This document shows, in pieces, positions 1 through 6,470 of a DNA stretch of 8,208 nt. The notes beneath the pieces are model-generated. The model was not told where the DNA came from, did not search any database, and was given only the letters and a program-made list of their open reading frames with translations. The stretch's first letter is position 1; each line of letters opens with the position of its first letter. Origin of the DNA: an uncultured Calothrix sp. (GTDB taxonomy: Bacteria; Cyanobacteriota; Cyanobacteriia; Cyanobacteriales; Nostocaceae); NCBI GenBank assembly GCA_937884685.1, contig CAKZYM010000854.1, positions 1 through 8,208 of the forward strand, given 5' to 3'. A program made the position numbers and the translations under genes.

Positions 1-341
1 TATATATAAAATAAAGATAAGTCTCATGAATTGTTGATATTTGTCATAAAAAATACTATTTTTAAGAAAATTGATTAGCACTAATTTAAGTAAAAATACC
101 TTTAATCGTAAAAATATAAACTGCAACACATATATCAAAAATATTTTGTGTATTTTGAAAAAAATGTAGTAATTATCATTGGCTACTTGTCTTTATATAG
201 TTAAAATTTACGAGAAATTATAAAACTATAAAATAGTTATCTTTTTCTAGTGATTCGATTATTCAGAATCCTTTCGATTATAAAAGTTGATTCTTCCGAG
301 TTAATGCTGCAAAAAAATTAGTCACTATATCTGAGTAAATA
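1..341. other. AT-rich intergenic region upstream of the Wzc-type gene
   Basis: No coding region of convincing length or composition is visible on either strand. The stretch is strongly AT-rich with many A and T runs. It must hold the promoter and leader of the gene at 342, but no good -35/-10 pair could be found by eye. The nearest candidates are TATAAA-like boxes at 219-224, 227-232 and 279-284, none with a convincing -35 at the right distance. A small dyad, AACTAT-AAA-ATAGTT, lies at 224-238. A 9-base direct repeat at 254-281 is listed separately. No Shine-Dalgarno sequence precedes the start codon, which is common in cyanobacteria. Confidence 0.6.
254..281. repeat. 9-bp direct repeat TTCGATTAT, two copies 19 bp apart
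   Basis: TTCGATTAT occurs at 254-262 and again at 273-281, about 60 to 90 bases before the start codon at 342. Two copies on nearly the same helical face could be paired half-sites for a regulator. In an AT-rich region a chance repeat of this length is also possible, and no regulator family is recognised. Confidence 0.3.
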
Positions 342-2543
342 ATGCAGAATACTTCTCAACCTTTAAACAACAACTTGAACGGACATTCTGCACCTCCATT
401 TCTTCCTCCAGAACCTTTTCCCTGGGCTGAAATGGAAGAGAATGATTGGGATTTGAGCCAGTTACTGGGGCTTCTAAAGCGACGAGCTTTAGTAATTGTG
501 GGGGTTGCAACTACCGTGATGGCTGGTGTTACTTACAAGACACTGACTCAATCACCACAATATGAAAGCAACTTTCGTCTGTTGGTAGAACCTGTAGATG
601 AAAATGACGAGAGCAGTTTGTCAAAACTCACTGCTGCTGTAGACACCAATCTTGGTAAATCCGGTTTGGATTACGAAACCCAGATTGAGGTTCTCAAGAG
701 TCCCGAACTAATGAATGATATTGTTGAGGAACTGCAAGAGAAGTATCCAGAAATTACTTATGAAAATTTGATTAAAGAAGATACTTTAAATATTGTTCGT
801 TTGGGTGAGACTAAAATTATAGAAGTTCGCTATCAAGACGATAGCCCAACTCAAATAAAACAAGTATTAGATACAGTTGCCAAAAACTATTTAAAATACA
901 GCTTAGAAAAACGGCAAACCCAATTAAATCAAGGTATTCGCTTTGTTGAAAAAGAATTACCACCTATTAACAAACAAGTTGATACTTTACAAAAACAATT
1001 ACAGGCTTTTCGTCAAGAGTACAATTTTTTTGACCCTAACACCCAATCTTCTCAAGTTAGCGAGCAACTGAAATTACTATCAGAACAACGACAGGGAGTC
1101 GAACAGCAGTTAGCGAAAGCGAGGGCTAATTTCGCGCTGCTTCAGCAAGAGCAGGGAGCATTAGCCGTTCTAAAAAATGCAACAGTGTATCAGCAGTTGG
1201 TTACTCAATTGCGACAGTTGGAAACTGAAATTGCAGAGCAATCAACTCGCTTCCAAGACGATGCTCCCATAATGCAAAGATTAAAAGAGAAGCGACAAAA
1301 GTTAATGCCTTTGCTACAGCAAGAAGGACGAAGAATTTTAAATCTTACTCTTTCGGAGGCTTCAAATCAAGTCCAGGCTTTAGAGGTGCAGAGTCAACAG
1401 CTTTCCGCAGCAGAGCAACAACTCAGTACACGAATCAAGGAATTACCTGCTTTAGCCCGAAGATACACTGAACTACAGCAGCAATTAAAAATAGCTAACG
1501 AAAGCTTAAACCGTTTTCTCACGACTCGTCAAAATTTACGAATTGAAGCTGCACAAACAGAGCTTCCTTGGGAGATAATTAAAGCACCGATTCTACCGGA
1601 AGACCCCATATCTCCTAACATCCCACGCAATTTGATTTTGGGATTTGTTGCTAGCGGTCTTTTAGGTGTCGGTGCTGCTCTGCTCAGGGAAAAACTAGAT
1701 AACACTTATCATAATGTTGATACGCTCAAAGATGACCTCAAGTTACCATTACTTGGCGCTCTTCCCATAGATAAAAGCTTAGAAGCAAATAAAAAGGCTA
1801 ATTCATCAAAAGAACAATCTTCCCAAAATACTCAATTGTTAGATGATACCCCGGATTTTTCTTCTATATTTCATCCCGAATCAACACCAGATAGTTACTT
1901 CCAGCAATCTGGACAGTTTGTAGAAGCTTTGCGGGTAGTTCATACAAACTTACAAATGCTTAGTAGCGACCGACAAGTTCGCTCGATAGTTATTAGTTCG
2001 GCTTTACCTGGAGATGGAAAGTCTACTGTTGCATATAATCTGGCTCAAGTAGCTGCATCGATGGGACAAAAAGTACTGCTTGTAGATACCGATTTGCGTC
2101 GTCCCCAAATTCATGCTCGCACTGGTTTACCTAATCTGTGGGGATTGAGTAACTTAATATCTGGAAATATGCCAGCAGAAGAGGTAATGCAAGATTTACC
2201 CGATATTTACGGATGCTCGGTAATTACTTCTGGTGCAATACCACCCGACGCTACAAGGTTACTTTCTTCTGTCAAAATGAAAGAATTAGTAAAAGAATTC
2301 CATCAAAAATTTGACTTAGTAATTTACGATGCTCCACCATTAGTTGGTCTAGCTGATGCTTCATTGGTTGCACCTCATACGGATGGAGTTGTGCTTGTAG
2401 TGAGGATAGATAAAACAGAACGTTCTATTGTCAAACAAGCTATAGATAATCTGAAAACATCTCGAACTAATGTTTTAGGAGTTGTTGCGAACGGAGATAA
2501 GAGTATGTTCCACAAGTACTATCACAAATATTATCATTCTTAA
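342..2543 (+). CDS. Wzc-type polysaccharide co-polymerase with C-terminal BY-kinase domain
   Basis: This 733-residue inner-membrane protein should control chain length and export of a surface polysaccharide through a Wzx/Wzy-type pathway. A Wzz-like N-terminal region contains a first membrane helix at about residues 49-68. A long Gln-rich periplasmic coiled coil covers about 186-405. A proline-rich stretch (P416, P419, P422, P425, P428) leads into the second membrane helix at about 431-448. A linker of low complexity (about 480-520) then joins the cytoplasmic BY-kinase. There, Walker A is PGDGKST (556-562), Walker A' is VDTDLRRP (581-588, with D582 and D584), and Walker B is LVIYDAPP (659-666). 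The C-terminal tyrosine cluster is short: Y726, Y727, Y730, Y731, with the chain ending two residues later. The EX2RX2R oligomerisation motif of the family appears as E528, R531 and H534, so the last Arg is replaced. The ATG at 342 gives a Pro/Asn-rich N-terminal tail; an ATG at 432 (residue 31) is a possible shorter start. Family assignment is secure; the polymer it handles is not known. Confidence 0.93.
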   Translation: MQNTSQPLNNNLNGHSAPPFLPPEPFPWAEMEENDWDLSQLLGLLKRRALVIVGVATTVMAGVTYKTLTQSPQYESNFRLLVEPVDENDESSLSKLTAAVDTNLGKSGLDYETQIEVLKSPELMNDIVEELQEKYPEITYENLIKEDTLNIVRLGETKIIEVRYQDDSPTQIKQVLDTVAKNYLKYSLEKRQTQLNQGIRFVEKELPPINKQVDTLQKQLQAFRQEYNFFDPNTQSSQVSEQLKLLSEQRQGVEQQLAKARANFALLQQEQGALAVLKNATVYQQLVTQLRQLETEIAEQSTRFQDDAPIMQRLKEKRQKLMPLLQQEGRRILNLTLSEASNQVQALEVQSQQLSAAEQQLSTRIKELPALARRYTELQQQLKIANESLNRFLTTRQNLRIEAAQTELPWEIIKAPILPEDPISPNIPRNLILGFVASGLLGVGAALLREKLDNTYHNVDTLKDDLKLPLLGALPIDKSLEANKKANSSKEQSSQNTQLLDDTPDFSSIFHPESTPDSYFQQSGQFVEALRVVHTNLQMLSSDRQVRSIVISSALPGDGKSTVAYNLAQVAASMGQKVLLVDTDLRRPQIHARTGLPNLWGLSNLISGNMPAEEVMQDLPDIYGCSVITSGAIPPDATRLLSSVKMKELVKEFHQKFDLVIYDAPPLVGLADASLVAPHTDGVVLVVRIDKTERSIVKQAIDNLKTSRTNVLGVVANGDKSMFHKYYHKYYHS

Positions 2544-2548
2544 AAAAT

Positions 2549-2572
2549 GGTAATTGGGGATTGGTAATTGGG
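2549..2572. repeat. Short heptamer repeat (GGTAATT type) downstream of the Wzc-type gene
   Basis: Starting six bases after the TAA stop are three 7-base units, GGTAATT, GGGGATT and GGTAATT, followed by GGG. This gives two copies of GGTAATTGGG exactly 14 bases apart. The unit is the same as that of the longer GTAATTG array at 8101-8149. Such heptameric arrays resemble the short tandemly repeated repetitive (STRR) sequences of heterocystous cyanobacteria. Confidence 0.65.
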
Positions 2573-2589
2573 TATCAGCATGCTGAGAA

Positions 2590-3081
2590 GTGAAAATTAT
2601 CATAATTTTTGAGCAAGATAACGCGCTCTCCAACATCAAAATCCCTAAAACTCCAACAGACATTCTTATCAAATTTGTAAATCATCCCGACCGAAGATTA
2701 CCTCTAGCAGTCGCTCAAAATACTGGTGCTGATAAATATTTACTTATTCAGTTAGCGACTCAATCAGCAGTAAAAGGTGAATTTCACTTTAATCCACTTA
2801 ATTTAGCTGCTGTAAAAAGTTTACTAATTCAAGAACCAGAAGCTGCAATTCCTTTTTTAGATAGATGTCTCAAATTTCCTGATAGACCGTCTTTTTCTCG
2901 CTTTTTGCTTCTTATGAATCCTCATATACCTAGTTCGTTTCTAGGGAGATACTATAAATCTTGGTTCTGGGCTGAAAGATTTGCAATTGCACAAAATCCG
3001 AATACTCCTCGGGATATCTGTCGAAAACTAACCCAAGACCCAAATTACATTGTACGTGCTGCTGCTCGGGATAGTTTATAA
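2590..3081 (+). CDS. Small HEAT-like / leucine-rich-repeat-variant (LRV) protein
   Basis: This 163-residue, probably cytoplasmic, all-helical protein has no visible catalytic motif, signal peptide or membrane segment. Its C-terminus (about 128-163) reads like an LRV or HEAT-like unit: FAIAQNPNTPRDI followed by a helix and then DPNYIVRAAAR. An N-terminal segment (about 20-45) repeats the same pattern, with TPTDI, K28, P33 and LAVAQN. Such solenoids usually serve as protein-binding scaffolds; the partner is unknown. The start is GTG at 2590. It is the only usual start codon in the frame before Met109, because an in-frame TGA lies at 2584-2586. There is no good ribosome binding site. It lies 46 bases downstream of the Wzc-type gene on the same strand and may be co-transcribed with it, though a heptamer repeat sits between them. 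An alternative is that it is the C-terminal remnant of a longer repeat protein. Confidence 0.72.
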   Translation: MKIIIIFEQDNALSNIKIPKTPTDILIKFVNHPDRRLPLAVAQNTGADKYLLIQLATQSAVKGEFHFNPLNLAAVKSLLIQEPEAAIPFLDRCLKFPDRPSFSRFLLLMNPHIPSSFLGRYYKSWFWAERFAIAQNPNTPRDICRKLTQDPNYIVRAAARDSL

Positions 3082-3107
3082 GAAAATATTTTACAAGTAT
3101 GTGATGA

Positions 3108-3204
3108 TTAAAACCGCTATATACAAAGTCACTCACCTGCGTAGACTCATTAATTTTAAACCCTTGTAGAAGGGTTTTGTTTGTGTAGCAGCGGTTTTAA
3201 CCGC
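3108..3204. repeat. Nested inverted repeats in the convergent intergenic region
   Basis: TTAAAACCGCT at 3108-3118 is perfectly complementary to AGCGGTTTTAA at 3190-3200 (11 bp). The right arm also overlaps a local palindrome, GCGGTT-TT-AACCGC, at 3191-3204. The terminator hairpin at 3158-3177 lies between the arms. The whole could fold into one long structure, or be a small dispersed intergenic element of the kind frequent in cyanobacteria. The gap of about 150 bases holds no gene. Confidence 0.5.
3158..3182 (+). terminator. Rho-independent terminator-like hairpin after the helical-repeat gene
   Basis: AAACCCTT (3158-3165) and AAGGGTTT (3170-3177) form a perfect 8-bp stem with a GTAG loop, followed on the + strand by a T-rich tail (TTTTGTTTG read from the stem end). 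It would end transcription coming from 342-3081. On the - strand the stem is followed by AAAATTAA, not a T tract, so bidirectional action is less likely. Confidence 0.55.
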
Positions 3205-3232
3205 CAATTTTAATCTAAAAACATATGTTTAT

Positions 3233-4501
3233 TTACAAACCAATACCTGTCAATTTCTTCTGAGATTCGCTAATAACCTGATAGAGTTTCAACTCGAATT
3301 TTTCCATACAAGCAGACCAATCAAATTCTAAAATTGAAGGACGAGCATTTGCTGTCATTTCCTCTTTTAGTTGAGAATTTTCGAGAATTTGAATAATTTT
3401 TTGAGCAAAATCTCCTGGATTATTTGGTTCTGCTAGAAAACCGTTATGACCCGGTATCACTTGTTCTGCTGTGGAAGGTGCAACTGCTGCAACTACGGGA
3501 GTCCCAGAAGCTAATGCTTCGTTATTTGTGGTGCAGAAGTTTTCGGTAATGGAAGGGTTAACAAATACATCTGCACGAGCAAACCATCCTAAAAGTTCTT
3601 CCCCGTGAGATTCACCCCAAACTGTTACACCGGAACCAAATTGTTGAGCGCGTTTTTTGATTTCTTCTTCTATCGGACCGCTACCAATAATTACTAAATG
3701 CACGTCTTTGATTTTCTCGGCAACTATCGGATATATATCTAAAAGTTGATTGACATTTTTCTCTGCTGTAATCCGTCCTACGAATAATAAAGTTGGTCTT
3801 TTGTCGTTAGGAATTGGATTATAGCTAATGTTTTTAGAGTCGAATTTTTGACAATCAACTCCTTGATAGGGAAAGTATTCGCTGCGCTGACATTTCATTG
3901 CTTGGTATTTAGCAAGTTGTTCTTTTGATGAAAATAAACTGAGATAGTAAGACTCGCTAAATTGTTTAATTAATTTTGGTATAAAGGGGCGAAATAAACT
4001 AAATAATCGATTACCCAAGTAATATTGAATATAGGCAACAATATCGGTATGGAATAGAGATATTGTTGGTGTTCCCGTCTTTTTTGCGTATTCAACTGCA
4101 ATCGGACGACCATAGCCTTGGAGGAAAAGCGAATACAATCCTCTCATTTGTGCTGCTTCTTCTACCAATACAATATCAGGATTAAAGTTTTCTAATAATT
4201 TAGTATCGTCCCAATGCCGATAGCTTAATGGCTGAGGAAGAGATTTGTAAAATATTAATGGCTGTGTGGGAAATGCAAAGGAAGTAAAGTTTGGATACTG
4301 CTGTAGTTCATCTAATCCAGCCATAGGACGTTTTCCAACATTAGGAGGATACTGATTATTGATTTGAGGATGAAGCAAAAATACTTCGTGTCCTTGCTGC
4401 AAAAACCATTTTACTCTTTGATGTACTGCAACAGAAACTCCTGTCAAAAATGGAGCATATAATCCTGTAGCAATTGCAAGGCGAAGAGGCTGTTTTAACA
4501 T
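3233..4501 (-). CDS. Glycosyltransferase family 4 (GT-B fold), full length
   Basis: This 422-residue cytoplasmic or membrane-associated glycosyltransferase probably transfers a sugar from a nucleotide-sugar donor to a growing glycan or lipid acceptor. It has the usual GT4 length and layout. The N-terminal acceptor domain carries GLYAPFLTGVSV (13-24), then V26, H27 and QQGHEV (35-40). The C-terminal donor domain begins at about residue 235 with LLFVGRITAEKN (238-249), where R243 and K248 are the usual donor-phosphate contacts. It continues with LVIIGSGP and then the E-x7-E signature, E320 to E328, before ALASGTPVVA (329-338). The ATG at 4501 matches the start of the family domain. Exact sugar and acceptor cannot be read from sequence. 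It is the last gene of the - strand series, 189 bases after the GT2 gene. That gap holds its own candidate promoter, so it may be transcribed separately. Its first 120 residues have a truncated paralogue at 6088-6456. Confidence 0.92.
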   Translation of the reverse strand: MLKQPLRLAIATGLYAPFLTGVSVAVHQRVKWFLQQGHEVFLLHPQINNQYPPNVGKRPMAGLDELQQYPNFTSFAFPTQPLIFYKSLPQPLSYRHWDDTKLLENFNPDIVLVEEAAQMRGLYSLFLQGYGRPIAVEYAKKTGTPTISLFHTDIVAYIQYYLGNRLFSLFRPFIPKLIKQFSESYYLSLFSSKEQLAKYQAMKCQRSEYFPYQGVDCQKFDSKNISYNPIPNDKRPTLLFVGRITAEKNVNQLLDIYPIVAEKIKDVHLVIIGSGPIEEEIKKRAQQFGSGVTVWGESHGEELLGWFARADVFVNPSITENFCTTNNEALASGTPVVAAVAPSTAEQVIPGHNGFLAEPNNPGDFAQKIIQILENSQLKEEMTANARPSILEFDWSACMEKFELKLYQVISESQKKLTGIGL

Positions 4502-4542
4502 GATTAAATATATTTATATAGGAGTAATATTTTCGGTAAGTA

Positions 4543-4573
4543 ATTATAAGTTCTAGATTGTATAGTTGTTCAA
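4543..4573 (-). promoter_or_regulatory. Candidate sigma70-type promoter for the GT4 gene
   Basis: On the - strand a perfect TATAAT lies at 4548-4543, and TTGAAC lies at 4573-4568 with a 19-base spacer, slightly longer than ideal. The implied transcription start is about 35 bases before the ATG at 4501. The -35 box falls in the interior of the 10-bp inverted repeat at 4550-4588. Confidence 0.4.
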
Positions 4574-4588
4574 TACTAAATCTAGAAC
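4550..4588. promoter_or_regulatory. Perfect 10-bp inverted repeat around the GT4 -35 region
   Basis: GTTCTAGATT at 4550-4559 is perfectly complementary to AATCTAGAAC at 4579-4588, with 19 bases between. The interval contains the candidate -35 box, and the promoter-proximal arm lies in the -35/-10 spacer. It could be an operator for a dimeric regulator, or a hairpin in a read-through transcript from the GT2 gene. No regulator is recognised. Confidence 0.4.
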
Positions 4589-4595
4589 CCGTCTT

Positions 4596-4648
4596 GGAAA
4601 GTTTGGGGGAAGATATTCTTCCCCCCAACTTCTCTTCCCCAACTTTCC
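4596..4648. repeat. Three-armed G/C-tract inverted repeat between GT2 and GT4
   Basis: Three related segments lie in a row. GGAAAGTTTGGGGGAAGA is at 4596-4613. Two complementary versions follow, at 4617-4631 (with six C) and 4633-4648 (with four C and the outer AACTTTCC). The first arm can pair with the near one (loop TAT; 9 bp, one mismatch, then 4 more pairs) or with the far one (16 paired positions with two single-base bulges). The two pairings exclude each other. The structure sits in the 189-base gap after the GT2 stop. In a read-through transcript it would precede the GT4 gene by about 95 to 150 bases. No T tract follows on the - strand, so a simple terminator is not favoured. Confidence 0.55.
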
Positions 4649-4690
4649 GCAAAATATAAAAGCCAAAATCAAAGTTACTATTTTGCCGTT

Positions 4691-5941
4691 TTAAAGAGAA
4701 ACTTGATTATCAACTTTTTGACTATCTGATTGATAGGGTTGATATTTGGTTAGGTGAATATTAAACGGACTTTTAATACGATAGACAATATTGCGCCATG
4801 ATATTTTTGAGGTTCGTATTGATGATACTAAAGCAAATCCATAAAACCAATGTGTTAAAGGAATTCCAATTAGTGTTTTCATTAATGTTGCAAATGTTAT
4901 TTTAGGTATTAACCACCGAGAGCTAATTACCTCTCTAATTGATGTTTCTACAACAATTGCTATTAAGAGTAGCGCGAAGATATAAATACTGTAGCAAGTA
5001 AGTAAAATTGCAAATATATCCCATTTTGCTAATAAAAAATTTACCATTATTAATACCAAGATTAAATTTGGTAAAAATGTAGAAAATACCGCTTCTATTA
5101 TTACTAACCACCATTGGGAGTGATATAGCTTAGAAATCAATAATTGGCGTTTCATCCAATTCATTAGCTTTGGTAAAGTGCATTCTTCACGATTGAGGAT
5201 TAATAAAGAAGGCACAAATTTTACTTTTAAATCGTATTCAGCAAGGATATCTTTAAGCATGGTATCTTCGCTTAAAGCTCTAGCCCATTTCTCAAGTATG
5301 CCGCTTTGGTGAATAACTTGTGTCTTAATCGCTAAAGTTCCTCCCCATGGAATACCATATAAATACATTTGTATTACTGCCGATATATTCCATAAATATC
5401 TAACTAAAGTTCCCCAATACATACCTTTAGATAGATACCAGCGATTACCTGTGGTTGCTCCCACTTTTGGATGCAATAGGGGTGTAACTAACTCACGCAA
5501 CCAGGTAGGATGAACAACTGTATCTGCATCCACCAAAGCAACTACCTTATAAGAACTGTCTAATTCAGAGATAGCTTGTATCAAAGAACTACATTTCAAA
5601 CTACAGACGGTACTAGCTATTTTTAAAGGACTGATTTGAACATTCGTAGCATCCTTGACTGTATCGCGAGCAACTTTCCATGCTGGATCGTCTTGACTAT
5701 CAACTACAATTTTCAAATCGTATTGGGGATAGTCTTGTTCCAACAAAGCTTTCAAACAATTGGGGAGAAAAGGGTCAGCCCCTCGTAAGCATAGAATCAC
5801 CGCTGTTTTCGGGAGTTGATTATCCGAGAGGGAGTTGACCCTATTTGAACGGAGATAAAAGACAAAAATGAGTGTTAAAGCTATCTGAATAACCAGACAA
5901 CCCAACAAAGTTTGCAAGAGTGCGATCGCCCAAAATTTCAT
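4691..5941 (-). CDS. Membrane glycosyltransferase family 2, cellulose-synthase/GT21-like layout
   Basis: This integral membrane processive-type or lipid-acceptor glycosyltransferase probably belongs to a polysaccharide pathway. The ATG at 5941 gives 416 residues. An upstream in-frame TTG at 5959 would add six residues; the ATG is preferred because MKFWAIALL begins the first membrane helix. In 422-residue numbering, the N-terminal helix spans about 11-36. The GT-A domain shows TAVILCLRG (52-60), D87 in VVDSQDDP, the DxD motif D144-A-D146, the GGT loop at 206-208, and SEDT (230-233) with probable base D232. WMKRQLL (268-274) stands in the place of the usual (Q/R)xxRW acceptor motif, lacking the RW pair. 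Three C-terminal hydrophobic stretches (about 283-309, 315-337, 355-380) would anchor the active site at the membrane. It lies between the truncated GT4 copy and the full GT4. Sugar and product are not predictable. Confidence 0.88.
   Translation of the reverse strand: MKFWAIALLQTLLGCLVIQIALTLIFVFYLRSNRVNSLSDNQLPKTAVILCLRGADPFLPNCLKALLEQDYPQYDLKIVVDSQDDPAWKVARDTVKDATNVQISPLKIASTVCSLKCSSLIQAISELDSSYKVVALVDADTVVHPTWLRELVTPLLHPKVGATTGNRWYLSKGMYWGTLVRYLWNISAVIQMYLYGIPWGGTLAIKTQVIHQSGILEKWARALSEDTMLKDILAEYDLKVKFVPSLLILNREECTLPKLMNWMKRQLLISKLYHSQWWLVIIEAVFSTFLPNLILVLIMVNFLLAKWDIFAILLTCYSIYIFALLLIAIVVETSIREVISSRWLIPKITFATLMKTLIGIPLTHWFYGFALVSSIRTSKISWRNIVYRIKSPFNIHLTKYQPYQSDSQKVDNQVSL
5922..5929. repeat. 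HIP1 octamer GCGATCGC
   Basis: The highly iterated palindrome of cyanobacterial genomes occurs once, within codons for the W-A-I-A stretch near the start of the GT2 gene. It is a taxonomic marker rather than a gene-specific site. Confidence 0.85.
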
Positions 5942-5992
5942 TTCTAGAAACCTGTACAAAATTGAGAAAAACCGACAAGATTTTTGATTGGA

Positions 5993-6081
5993 AATTTTAG
6001 ATTTTAGACTGGTAAAATAATGCTTGTTGATTATCGAAGAAGATTACTTTATCAAGTCGTCCGTTATTAAAATCTAAAATT
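5993..6081. repeat. Perfect 14-bp inverted repeat between the GT4 remnant and GT2
   Basis: AATTTTAGATTTTA at 5993-6006 is exactly complementary to TAAAATCTAAAATT at 6068-6081, with a 61-base interior. The right end stops six bases from the stop of the truncated GT4 ORF, and the left end is about 50 bases from the GT2 start. The interior shows no resemblance to the missing part of the GT4 in any - strand frame read by eye. It may be a small dispersed element, a deletion scar or a transcript hairpin. Confidence 0.5.
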
Positions 6082-6087
6082 CAAAAA

Positions 6088-6456
6088 TTAATCATGTCGT
6101 TGTGATATTGTTTGCCAATTGACCTGTGATTCGTCTATCACAAATTTATCTAAATCAATATTCTGCAATAAATTATTGTCTCTGATATAGGCTGGAGGTA
6201 AAAACTTATAAAATGAAAGCGTTTTAATCTCCGAGATATCTTTTGAAAAAAGTTTATGGGGTTTATCCAAGTTAAAAATCAAATTTTTGTTTACACTATC
6301 AAAAGATTGATTTTCAAATTGACGATGCACAATAATAATTTTGTTACTTTGTTGCGGTTTGCGTCGTGTAAAACGATGTATCGTTACAGAAATACCCGTG
6401 AATAGTGGAACATATAGTCCCATAAAAACCGCCATAGCTAAAGCTTGTTTGTCCAT
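6088..6456 (-). CDS. Truncated GT4 N-terminal domain, probable gene remnant
   Basis: This 122-residue ORF aligns without gaps over its first 57 residues with the start of the GT4 at 3233-4501; 22 of 57 positions are identical by hand count. Shared blocks include GLY (13-15), P17, TG (20-21), SV (23-24), H27, QQ (35-36), H44, Q46 and NQ (49-50). After a gap, LSFYKFLP (80-87) matches LIFYKSLP of the full protein, then LLQN matches LLEN, and VIDES matches VLVEE. Similarity ends near residue 115. The whole donor-binding domain, with its R/K and E-x7-E motifs, is missing, so it should not be an active transferase. The frame is intact with ATG and stop, 14 bases after the DUF2141 gene. Several positions have drifted, such as the GHEV motif, now SNKI. 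It is most likely a decaying duplicate; a retained small protein that binds an acceptor or partner is less likely. No Shine-Dalgarno is visible. Confidence 0.72.
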   Translation of the reverse strand: MDKQALAMAVFMGLYVPLFTGISVTIHRFTRRKPQQSNKIIIVHRQFENQSFDSVNKNLIFNLDKPHKLFSKDISEIKTLSFYKFLPPAYIRDNNLLQNIDLDKFVIDESQVNWQTISQRHD

Positions 6457-6470
6457 AATTTGTATATGAT

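Noticed and set aside
325..510. 61-residue - strand frame opposite the Wzc-type start
   Set aside because: It is antisense to the N-terminal region of a well supported gene and has no homology signal.
2475..2672. 65-residue - strand frame across the end of the Wzc-type gene
   Set aside because: It is antisense to the kinase C-terminus and to the next gene, passes through the heptamer repeat, and matches no family.
2930..3136. 68-residue - strand frame opposite the helical-repeat gene
   Set aside because: It is antisense to the conserved LRV/HEAT-like C-terminal unit and has no domain features.
4356..4652. 98-residue - strand reading frame overlapping the start of the GT4 gene
   Set aside because: It lies in another frame over clear GT4 coding sequence and the structured leader. 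The translation is rich in Cys, Ser and Tyr with no recognisable domain.
5942..5959. TTG at 5959 as the GT2 start
   Set aside because: The TTG adds only six residues before an ATG that directly begins the hydrophobic N-terminal helix, so the ATG at 5941 is the simpler choice.
5960..6087. Continuation of the truncated GT4 after a frameshift
   Set aside because: The - strand frames of this stretch were read for similarity to residues 120 to 165 of the full GT4. None was seen, so a deletion is more likely than a frameshift.
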